The position numbers and the translations under genes are program-made. This document shows, in pieces, positions 55,095-64,000 of a stretch of 64,000 nucleotides of DNA. Numbering within the stretch: position 1 is the first letter of the stretch; the number at the start of each line of letters is the position of its first letter. The DNA is from Uranotaenia lowii. Lineage: Eukaryota > Arthropoda > Insecta > Diptera > Culicidae. A model generated the notes under the pieces. That model saw nothing but the letters and a program-made list of their open reading frames with translations. It searched no databases and was not told the origin of the DNA. The stretch is taken from assembly GCF_029784155.1 (NCBI RefSeq), contig NC_073693.1, positions 233,986,234-234,050,233 of the forward strand, read 5' to 3'.

Positions 55095-55850
55095 CACATG
55101 TTGTCATCTCTTTTTTCGTGTTTGTTAATCTAAAATCTTGAGCTCTTCTTGTATTGTATCTGTGTATATCGATTCCGTACTGCTGACCCGTCCAATAAAT
55201 AAGATGGTAACATTCCTTTCTTCATTTTGTATATGAAAATCAAACTGTTGTACGCAATCCTCTGATTAACTGTCAACCATTGCAGCATATCAAGCATAAG
55301 AGCACTTGGAGTATATCGATTGCATCGTATTACTACTCGCGTAATCTTGTTTTGTATTCTCTGAAGTATTTTTTCGTTTGTGTATCAGATGAATGAAGCA
55401 GTATGGTAGCGCAATAGTCAAAGTGTGACATAATAACAGATTTTACGTAGATAATTTTTTACCAAAAAGTCATATATCTGCTTATCCGACAAAGTACCCC
55501 ATATTTCATGGCAATTTTCTTGACAGTGTAGTCATTATGAGCTACGAAATATTTAATTTGGCGTACTCTTTCGATTGCACGTCCATCGATAAACAAATTA
55601 GAACCAGCTTCAGCGTTGCGACTTACACACAACTGACTAAGACACAACTTATTATATTTCAGAAAATTTGCAATGTTTTTTAAATCAGCATTAGCTTCTT
55701 GTAGGAGACCCAGTAGAAGACTGAGTCATCCGCAAATAGTTTGAGACGCCCGTACCGTAAACATATTTTCATGTCATTGATGTACAAGATGAATAACAAG
55801 GAACCCAACACACTTCCATGGTGGACGCCTCAATCCTTTTCTCTACATCG
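55095..55850 (-). pseudogene. Non-LTR reverse-transcriptase remnant
   Basis: The minus strand keeps GSVLGSLLFILYINDM (near 55820-55770) and KLFADDSVFY (near 55745-55715), the two central reverse-transcriptase motifs including the catalytic pair. Further on come KIAMKYGVLCRISRYMTFW and SVIMSHFDYCATILLHSSDT of the palm/thumb region. Frameshifts and stops separate the pieces, and several blocks are shortened. Sequence 5' of the GSVLG motif is lost at about 55850. The wording is of the CR1/Jockey-like kind; it differs clearly from the I-like element at 2174-7690. Confidence 0.8.
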
Positions 55851-56070
55851 TGAATAGGTTGATCCATACTTTGTTCTTTGCATTCTGTTCTCCAAATAGT
55901 TCTTAAACCGGTTAAATAAGAACAGTACCACCAATACCAACTCTAACCAACACATCCATCTGTCCATCCATACACACGGTGATAGAAGTATAGTTTATAA
56001 TTCCGCCTACATTCAACTATATTTTTTATTGATTCCCAACACTTATAAATCTGAAAATTTCAAGTATATA

Positions 56071-56744
56071 TACACAGAAAGAAAAATGTAATCTTACATT
56101 ACACTTTTTCGTATCATCGCCCCAGAAAATATGAAAAAGAGTATAGCATCTTGAGATTTGCGATGAAATTAACTTGCAATTTCATGTAAATCTCAGTGTC
56201 CCAACCTTCGTCCGTATTTTGTTGTACCTGTTCGTGTGCTGTTTGCTTCTGATCGAGTTGGAGCCTCCTCCCGGAGGTGGAGGGCACAGAATTATACAGT
56301 AAGGTAAGTGAAAATATATTGAAATATCTTTTTGAGAACTAGTTACAATGTTGATTAACTTTGTTCCATTTGTTATTTTGCAGAAATTCGACAGTTGCTT
56401 TCGATGTCATCGTTTCCGTCGCTAAGGGAATCGGAAAATACCACCCGGCGTTTTGTGACAGTGAATAGTTTCTGTATGTAATTTGATTGAAATGAAAGCT
56501 TGTTAAAATTAGCTGTAGTTTTTGTGTAAGAAAATAAATGAATTTTAAACGAGAAACCCGATCTTTTTCTTATTGGATAAATAGCCGAAAGAGTGACATT
56601 GGAAATGTAAACCTACAGTAAACAAAGCAGCTGAATGCGATGGGAAGTTTACATGAAACGAGCAGTATTGTTGCGTGTAAATACCCGATTCCTTTCTACC
56701 CATGCCATTTCATGTAATGCTACATGGATTTTTCTAAGTGTGTA
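56071..56744. mobile_element. TIR element containing intron-like and poly(A) signals
   Basis: The left TACACAGAAAGAAAAAT and the inverted right TACACACTTAGAAAAAT match at 14 of 17 positions. Inside, on the plus strand, GTAAGTG (56304) and TTTTGCAG (near 56378-56385) bound an intron-like interval of about 80 nt. An AATAAA lies near 56533. One frame is open across the proposed splice and ends at TAG near 56467, but it has no visible start codon. It may be a captured gene piece or an element-encoded short transcript. Confidence 0.5.
56304..56385 (+). other. Candidate intron inside the TIR element
   Basis: The donor AAG|GTAAGTG is strong. The acceptor TTATTTTGCAG|AAATTC has a T-rich tract before it. 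The frame ending VRNSTVAFDVIVSVAKGIGK is open through the junction. No homologue is recognised. Confidence 0.45.
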
Positions 56745-57880
56745 TAATAGATTACCTGATTAACATTTTGCGTTCAACAATACTTATAACAGATTGAACT
56801 ATAATTGTATGATTGATTTTGTTCATTCAACTATAAATATAATAGATTCAACTATAATCGTATGATTGATGTTGTGCATTCAACAATAAATACAGTAAAT
56901 TCAACTTGAACAATTAAATCGATTATATTTAATAGATTCAATTATATTTCTATGATTGATTTAGTCGTTCAACTATATAGATAGTAGATTTTACTTTTGT
57001 GTTTATTTTAGAAGTTATCTTAAGATGATTTTTCAAATTTAATTTTAAACTTTATTCATGAAGATCATAGTAACATAGAATCTTATTTATTTTATACTCG
57101 TTTTGCAACAATGTTTTTTTTTACTTGTCCATGCTTCCCTCAGTTACTGGCTATCGCTGCCATCGGGGTGTCCGTTTTTCTGGGTGGAGGTATGTTTTTT
57201 TTAATAGCCGAATGCCCGGTTCGATCCGATTGATCCTGTAGACAAAATATTACTTTAATTGAAAAAAAAATTAAAAAAGGGACAAAACTCTTACCGTATC
57301 ACGGAAGGAATGATTTTGCGCACCAAACCAAGAAATATTCCGATTGAGTAGCGATTCAAAACCGCAAAAGTTTATCCCACGGACAAAGCTAATTTTGACT
57401 GGACACTTGGTTTCAATCAGTCGATTGCCGGTTCCGTTTTTTTATTGGCGTCTTATGACAAAAAAAAAACCGATTATATTGATAGTTGGTTGCGTAAGGT
57501 CAAACCGCAGTTCGTTGTTGAATCTATTATATTTATATTTGAATGTCTCAAATCAATCATACAATTGTATTTGAATCTGTGATATCTATAGTTGGATCAA
57601 TTATACCATTTTAGTTGAATCTATCATATCGATAGTTGATTGCGTAAGGTCAATCAGCAGTTTGTTGTTGAATGTATTCTATTTACAATAGAATGCCTAA
57701 ACAATCATACATTTGTATTTGAATCAATCATATCTATTAATCCATTATACCATTATAGTTGAATCAATCATAATGATAGTTGATTGTGTAAGGTCAATCA
57801 CCAGTTTGAAGTTCAATCTATTATATTTATATTTGAATGCTAAAAAATCAACTACATTTTGATGATTGATTTAATAAGCT
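56745..57880. mobile_element. Foldback-like element with inverted tandem arrays
   Basis: The left part (56745-57000) repeats ATTCAACTATAAT...TATGATTGATTT units of about 60 bp. The right part (57470-57880) repeats the inverse, AATCAATCATA...ATAGTTGAAT with TTGCGTAAGGTCAATC. The middle (57000-57470) is single copy. Inverted arrays of short repeats around a core are typical of foldback elements. No coding frame is supported. Confidence 0.55.
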
Positions 57881-59181
57881 AAAAAATTCTCATCTTCTTA
57901 GACTTTTGCTTTATATTTTTTACTTTAAAATATCATAAACTTTATTTATTTCCAACCAGGAAAAGGAGAATTTGATATTTTTTCTGGTTATTGATCATCT
58001 TTGTTATTTAAAATCGGATGTTTTAGGAAAAAATCAGAAACGAGGTTTCGAATCAAAGCATTGTTTCTTCTGTCCGAATTTCTCTTGGCCTAAAATTTCC
58101 ATGATTTTAAATTTGGAATTATTTCAAAATATCATAACATAAATTAAATTTAATGATTCGCATCGATGATTCATATTACGTTCAGAAAAATAAAATCTCT
58201 CAGATTTGATGTTTAGACCACGAAGCAATCACTCGAGCCAAACATTTGAATGATATTGTTGCTATTATTAACCAATACGGATGAATTTCGAAAAATTAAA
58301 AGTAATATTCACTTACAAATTTGATACTCGTTTTTAAAAACTGGTATCATGAATCAAAAAGTGGTTCATTTTAATTGCAATTGATTTCAGATTCAAAATT
58401 TAAGAAAATAAACTTGAATAATAAAATTGATTTTTCCGAATAATATTACAGTATCAGAATTCTTCTAACCAGTTTAAATATCATAAAAATGTTTATTAAA
58501 AAATAAATCGCATATTGCGGCTTTTCCAAATGGTTATTGCACGGAAAAGAGTTAATTAAATTTTGTTGTGTGAACCTTTAGCTGATATAAAGAAGCCTCT
58601 GAAATATTTCGGCAAAAGTTACATTTTGTCTTGGTACCAGGAGCCTGAAAACTGGTATTGATTGATTTGGGGGCGCGTTTCTAATAAAAACTCAAAGAAC
58701 CAGCCGAAAGTTTAAAAGGACTTTAAAAAAAGTCTTGAACCAAAACTAAATCATAGCTCAGCAAAGTTTAAAAAAATATAACAAATTCGGGCCGACCCGG
58801 ATGCTCGATTTTTTTTGAAAAACTGACCGAATTCGTTTAAATTATTTGAAAAATGAATTTTTGAAGTTTTAATAGTTTTTTTTTCGTAAAATTGTGATTT
58901 TTTTTTTCTAGAATTAGTGGATAATGCATTGTGGTCAATGATTGCATGATTCATTGTTTATGCCCGACCCGATTCTCGGTCAATTTCGTCCACCTCCAAC
59001 AAGCGACATCGTTGAATGATTTACTACTTGTCATTTATTTCTCCAGAACTGATGTTGAAATCCGGCGAGTTTCTACCTGAAAATTTTCAGAAGCCTACAA
59101 ATTTTGGAAAACTATTAATTTATGAAGAGATCTGAGGTGATCCCCCGCAATTAGCGGGGAGTGCAGGGGTGTTTTTTTCAT
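57881..59181. other. AT-rich sequence, no gene
   Basis: Nothing supportable apart from a small hairpin CCCCGCAATTAGCGGGG at 59143-59159. Confidence 0.55.
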
Positions 59182-59370
59182 TAGAGTAAAGTGGGGCAAG
59201 AGTACGCACTTAGTTGTGCACTTATTGTATCTCTTCAAAGAACAAAGTATCGATCATAGTAATTAAACCAAATTAAAGTAAGGCTCTTTACCTTGATTGT
59301 ATGACGCAAAAAGTTTTGATTATGTTTGTAAACATTGATAAAAAATCATATTTTTCAAAAATTACCAAAA

Positions 59371-59428
59371 CGTACTCTTACCCCACCAGTGGGGCAAGAG
59401 TACGCATGAGGTGGGGCAAGAGTACGCA
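59371..59428. promoter_or_regulatory. Internal TIR-motif cluster, left side
   Basis: Three copies of the GTGGGGCAAGAGTACGC motif occur here. The first two form an almost perfect palindrome (59371-59406) and the third is direct. They lie about 105 bp beyond the gene's stop codon. They are candidate binding sites for the encoded protein or a related transposase (inference). Confidence 0.6.
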
Positions 59429-59513
59429 TATAATAAGCTCATTGTATTCCATTCTGGTCCGGTGTAAGTGAGGTCTTGAATCATTATAATCGTTTATTAA
59501 ACAATAAAAAACC

Positions 59514-59519
59514 TTTATT
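59514..59519 (-). promoter_or_regulatory. Poly(A) signal AATAAA of the element's gene
   Basis: AATAAA on the minus strand, 13 bases past the stop codon at 59535-59533. Confidence 0.65.
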
Positions 59520-59532
59520 TCATAAACAACAG

Positions 59533-59928
59533 TTAAAATAAAACAGTGATTTTATGGGTAACGCTGTTCGCTTCAGCAAAGGCAAAGGCGAAGCGACGCA
59601 AATCACTGAAAGTCAGACCGTAAAAAGCACTATGCAGCGCTCTGCAGTGATTTACGAGATCCTCTGACTGCTGAGGAGTAAAAACTGAAGTGAATTGTCC
59701 ATGGCTTTCAGCACCGAATCCCTGGTCGAGAAAATGATTGTTATTCACAATTCAATACAAAAATATCTTCTGTTGATTACCTTCTTAAGGCATTTACCCA
59801 AGGTTGATTCCGAAGTTCCGAGGCTTTCAGCAATTAGGCGCTTCGATTCTCCGTCCTTTAACCGCTGCCTGGCGTTTTCCAGCATCTCCGGAGAGCAAAT
59901 CTTCCGGCAAGTTTTCCTTTTGTACGTC
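59533..59928 (-). CDS. Pipsqueak-type HTH DNA-binding protein, two exons (pogo-like)
   Basis: Exon 1 (59928-59781) encodes TYKRKTCRKICSPEMLENAR, QRLKDGESKRLIAESLGTSE and STLGKCLKK, a pipsqueak/pogo-type helix-turn-helix. Exon 2 (59721-59533) encodes GFGAESHGQFTSVFTPQQSE, DLVNHCRALHSAFYGLTFSD and LRRFAFAFAEANSVTHK, then a stop. This is the segment that usually follows the HTH in such proteins. The 59-nt intron (59780-59722) has GTAATC...CGACCAG and a phase-0 junction, with both exons staying in frame. No ATG is visible. An acceptor-like ATCATCAG ends at 59929, so either a first exon lies upstream or the start codon is lost. The usual CENP-B and DDE domains are absent; it would bind DNA but not transpose it. 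Confidence 0.65.
59722..59780 (-). other. Intron of the pogo-like gene
   Basis: 59 nt, GT...AG, interrupting between two codons. Its size is typical of short insect introns. Reading through it gives stops in the HTH frame. Confidence 0.7.
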
Positions 59929-60404
59929 CTGATGATTGAAAACTTGATTATTCTTTGGGTTAGCTTTCCAAATGCTATCAAAAAGACGAAGGAAACCAAC
60001 GCGTACTCTTGCCCCACCAAACCTGCGTACACTTGCCCCCTACGACCATTTGTGAAAAAAGCTAAAATTGCTAAATATGCCGATCATATCCTGGCATGAG
60101 TGTTCCACAGATTTAATCTATATTAATTATGTGTCCTTTGTCACGTATGCAGATTTGATTAGCGAATTTCCACGAAGCGTAGTAATGTTTCCGAATACGC
60201 ATAAAATTACATAAAAATTGGAAAAACTAAATCTTATCTCATTTCTCCGACGTGCGCGAACCAAACCACAAACAAAAACACATATGATCAGCTGACTCGA
60301 TGCCCTGTCAAACCGGTACAGTGTTGCTACTTTCAGTGTTGTCGTTTACTGTAAAAGCCTAGTGCGTACTCTTTCCGCCTGCGTACTCTTGCCCCACTTT
60401 ACTC

Positions 60405-61740
60405 TACAACATAATTTTTCAACTACAGTGTCGGAAACATTTTCGGGTTTCATTTATAAAGTTGAGTTGACTATTATGTTTTTAAAACCAGTTGCTGGAA
60501 GAAAAGTGCGATACGCATAAGAATTATGTACATAGGCCGGAATTAGGAATTTGTCTTACAAATAAAAGGGGATTCTTCCAATTATGTTGTGCCTTGGAAC
60601 CTGACAGTTTGTTATGTTTGTTTTTGTGGCTGCCGAGATATAGCACGTCGAATTTCAAAATTCCTCCGATATTCTTTCTAAGCGATTTTATAAATGTTCA
60701 TGTGTTGAAGAACTTTCACAAAGTGGTAAGAGAACTAATGAGCTAATATCATATCAACAGTCCAAGATGAATATCTTAGAGGATCCCGGCTAGTATAACT
60801 AAATAAGAAGAAAATAATCATTACTATCCTATTATCTAGTTTAGGAGCTTTGATCAATCCTGTTTTCTGAAGGTAATACTAAAAGGAATAAACGATTCAT
60901 TTAAGAGTACTTTTTACACTAACTATGTAATGTATATTTAGCTCTTAATTAAAGATAAATGTTTTTAGTTCAATGACGTTCATGTGGGATCCATCTTAAT
61001 GTTTCATCAACCAGTCTCTCAATTTCCAGAGAAAGAAATAAGTGGAAGTCAGCATCTACTATCTTATAAGAGACAAAACATACTGCTTGCCATTGATTTT
61101 CGTTCGTTGTTCACATATCTTATGAAATTGGGAACATTCACACGGTATACTCTAATTAAACCAATCGATTACACAATATAATGAGCACTGAAGCTCCATA
61201 GTTAATTACTTAGATTATTGAATTAAAAAATTCAAAATAACAACTTTACTTCTGGATGCTACTGCATGCTTGTAAGCTCAATGACCAGAGGTAATGACAG
61301 TTTTCGTTCATACCCACGCACAATGTGTGGATTAACATACAATATATCATCTCAAATGAGCAATGAGAGGTTGGAAATCATCCACTTGCGGAGTTTCTGG
61401 TTTGTGTTGAAGTACAATGAAACGATTAAAGTTCATAGCTTTACGATGTTAAAATAGGGTTACTTACATGAATATACATAACACTTATGCAGAAATAAAA
61501 CCATCAATTTCTCGAACGTCTATATCTGATATAAAAAAATTAAACCATGTCAATACGTTCATTTTTGACGATAAACGCAAGTCATTGGATGAGTTCGAAA
61601 AGTTTTGAGATGAGCTATTATAAACGAAAGAAAGATATTCTGAAATTATATGTCTTTGTATGCTGAGGTTCGCAACTTTTCGAAAAAATAAATTACCAGT
61701 GATTACATCCAGCCTTTGAAAACCGAATTCCACCCTCTCG
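60405..61740. other. No gene seen
   Basis: AT-rich sequence with short unsupported frames. Confidence 0.5.
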
Positions 61741-62300
61741 ACTCAGATTCTTCAAGAAAAGATGGAGTTCAATATCCCAATCAGTTTCAGGGACTTGATA
61801 CTTAGTTGTGGATGGACTTGGTCAAAGTAAGTATGTAAGTCAGTGTGGTGAGATCGAGATTTGAAGGCACAAAGTATGAAGGCCGATGTCCATGTCCCTT
61901 CCTTGTCCATATAAGTCGACTAGAAGAAGCTCAAAAACGGTTTGTGAGATTCGCTACAAAAATGAAAGCTGGAGAGAATACTTGATGTATTATGAAAGCC
62001 TTTGACACTTACTTAGTCTGGATCTATCTATGATCTAGGATCCTATGATGAATCTAGGTATTATCGTCGCATGATAAGATCCAGATTGCTCATCATAAAA
62101 CCGGAGTGCTACCATCTTGCTACAACTTGATGAAACTTCAGTACAACCGCTTGGATTACCCCGTTCCACGCCGTATTGCATATTTTGTGATTCACCATTA
62201 TTTTTTCCTTCGTTAAGATCTGTGAAACCAACTCTAGATATACTTCACAGTTTGAGCTCTGCTCTGTCGGTATAAAGCAATCCTTATTCACTCCAGATTT
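61741..62300 (+). pseudogene. Possible highly decayed non-LTR remnant
   Basis: HISRLEEAQKRFVRFATKMK (near 61904-61963) resembles the thumb-region wording of non-LTR reverse transcriptases, and PSCYNLMKLQYNRLDYPVPR (near 62110-62170) could be a later block. There are several stops and shifts, and no catalytic motif is left. The call is tentative. Confidence 0.3.
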
Positions 62301-62362
62301 AAATCAGCGAGTGAAAACCTGAAAACTCTGAACGCCGATATCCAAATAATGGATCGGCTAGA

Positions 62363-62397
62363 ATGTATGTATGTATGTATGTATGTATGTATGTATG
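62363..62397 (+). repeat. (GTAT)n microsatellite
   Basis: About eight uninterrupted ATGT units. Confidence 0.95.
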
Positions 62398-64000
62398 ATC
62401 CATCCAACGACCCCCTGAGCTGGCAGGTATGTTATGCAAAAGAGCCAATGTTAATCTATTTGATAAACATTGTTCAATCGCGGGTGCTGGTGGTGTTAGC
62501 TCTATTGAAATTCCAGTAACCCATTTCAGAATGGCAACTGCACATCCCGAGGCTACTTTCATTGCCAATAAGCCCCGCCCAATCATAGCTGCAAGACCAA
62601 TTGGGTCATGTAATTATGATTTGACTTTCCATCTTTTATTGTTGACATATCCAGATACAAATTTAATATAATTGTCTAACTATATAGAATTGGCACCCTA
62701 ATATGTCCAATAAAAGATAGACACGTATTTAGTTTATGGTTTTATTCAGTTATAATGTTCATTTTGTTATCGGTTGATATATTGAAAAACTAGTTTACGA
62801 AGAAAATACGTGAGTGCTGATCAGACCTGTAAAAAAGTATCGTTATTTATTTTGAAAATGGTTGAAAATAAAATATTGATTGCGAAGTCCATCCATGCTC
62901 CGGCACTACCTGTATGGAATTAAAAGTAAATATTCATGTTCTACCATGTTTTTTTTTATTGGAAAATTTGACTCCGTCATTCAGCTTTTTTAACATTTTA
63001 TACTGCCTCTACTCAAGTACAAGACCTATTACTCAGGCTACGATATAAAAAAAAGGTAAGTTGGATTGCTACAATTTAAAGTAACAAGTGAACATGAGTA
63101 TACTTTTCCAATTACAAAAACTCCGAATTAAGCAGTTATTTTTTAATACATAATTTGAATTTAAAATATGGTATTATTTTCTAGGATAACTGGGTGTTTG
63201 ATACTTGACCAAACAATATTGTTTTAGAACTTGAGTTCGAAATATAAAATCAAAATATTCTTCGACACTCATTTTAAAAATGATCAACAAACAAACAAAT
63301 CAATTGAAAAGATTAATGCCCATGACACTGTCAAGAAGCTTCGTCCAATTCAGCTGACCACCAAAGAGTGGTTTGAATAAAAGCAAGAGTGTTTAGGACC
63401 TGTTGCAAAATGTATAACATGAAAATTGTCTTATTTCGTGGAAATCGATAAAAATAATAGTTTGAGATAAAACCAGTAAGGGAGGAATAAATTTAAAAAA
63501 AAGAAAAGAATCCAGTGTATGTGAATGAATGTGAATGAAAATGAATTATTAGGATTTCAATATATAAATATAAACATATGAATATGAGTACATGATGAAT
63601 GCCTGTAAGTAATAGGTAATATTCAAATTTAAATATCGTTATAATTGCAATTGTAAATGTTATAGTAAAATATATCAATGAACAAAAATATTATCTGAGA
63701 ATGAAATGAAATATGTTTTATAAAACGTGATGATAGAATAGAGTAATTTGAAATAAAACAAGCATATAATGAATGCTATAACTACTCAAGTGTATTCTGC
63801 ATACGTGGGTCCGACCCAAAATGAGTTTCTGTTATGCTATTAGTTAAAAAGAAAAATATCATAATAATAAAAAAATCTAAATTAATAAATAATAAATTTA
63901 TAAAGTAGCATGTAAATACTGATCGGAGAAGCTGGAATATAAACATTATTAATATATTTTTGTTTGTGTAATTTTAAAATATAAAATGTATTTTCATTCG
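62398..64000. other. No gene seen
   Basis: A minus-strand frame at 62299-62586 includes the microsatellite (HTYI repeats) and is not supported. The rest is AT-rich with no identifiable feature to the window's end. Confidence 0.5.

Larger units (their letters stand above)
59184..60404 (-). mobile_element. Pogo-like element with perfect 25-bp TIRs
   Basis: The terminal GAGTAAAGTGGGGCAAGAGT, continuing as ACGCA, is perfectly inverted at 60380-60404, with TA on both outer sides (59182-59183, 60405-60406). The inner part of the TIR, GTGGGGCAAGAGTACGC, recurs internally. Near the left end it occurs at 59371-59387 inverted, 59388-59406 and 59411-59428. Near the right end it occurs inverted at 60001-60017, and diverged at 60024-60040 and 60363-60379. 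The minus strand carries a two-exon gene for a small DNA-binding protein. The 1.22-kb length leaves no room for a DDE transposase, so mobility would need one in trans. Confidence 0.88.

Noticed and set aside
62299..62586. 95-codon minus-strand frame
   Set aside because: It includes the (GTAT)n microsatellite and lacks any domain.

Overview
The window reads as nuclear DNA of an insect, most likely a mosquito or close dipteran (inference). It is AT-rich and densely packed with eukaryotic transposons. It has three intact eukaryotic tRNA genes with oligo-T terminators, one convincing 59-nt intron, no operons or ribosome-binding sites, and almost no conventional coding sequence. The I-like non-LTR element, the mariner-type transposase remnant and many of the terminal-repeat families are of kinds common in mosquito genomes.

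Layout. 0-8 kb: low-complexity repeats, a PIF/Harbinger-like MITE (1387-1713) and a nearly complete I-like retrotransposon on the minus strand (2174-7690). The retrotransposon is bounded by a 14-bp target duplication and appears to split a candidate host coding exon (7765-7691 continuing at 2159-2116). 8-19 kb: inverted-repeat elements (8277-9846, 10404-11078), a 71-bp minisatellite of hairpin-forming units, and two loci of a ~141-bp tandem family, one ending in (CAAA)n. 19.8-28 kb: a tandem duplication of a ~4-kb unit filled with long arrays of a 13-bp satellite. Its interruptions include a perfect 132-bp inverted repeat in one unit and a hammerhead-ribozyme-like fragment in the other. 28-35 kb: more hairpin and TIR elements and AT-rich sequence. 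35-50 kb: a mariner (DD37-type) pseudogene, a probable solo LTR, two hAT-type elements with 8-bp target duplications, and a pogo/Tigger-like MITE. 53.4-55 kb: tRNA-Ala(AGC), tRNA-Pro(UGG), tRNA-Ala(AGC). 55-58 kb: a reverse-transcriptase remnant, a TIR element carrying an intron-like interval and poly(A) signal, and a foldback element with inverted tandem arrays. 59.18-60.40 kb: a pogo-like element with perfect 25-bp TIRs, extra internal copies of the terminal motif and a short spliced gene encoding only a pipsqueak-type DNA-binding domain.

The genes do not form a host pathway. The protein-coding content belongs to mobile elements, apart from one small candidate host exon. The best candidates for something new are the self-contained pogo-like element with a DNA-binding-only gene, the 13-bp satellite with its inverted-repeat and ribozyme-like insertions, and the retrotransposon insertion into a reading frame. 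All identifications come from reading motifs and repeats by eye; no database search was possible.
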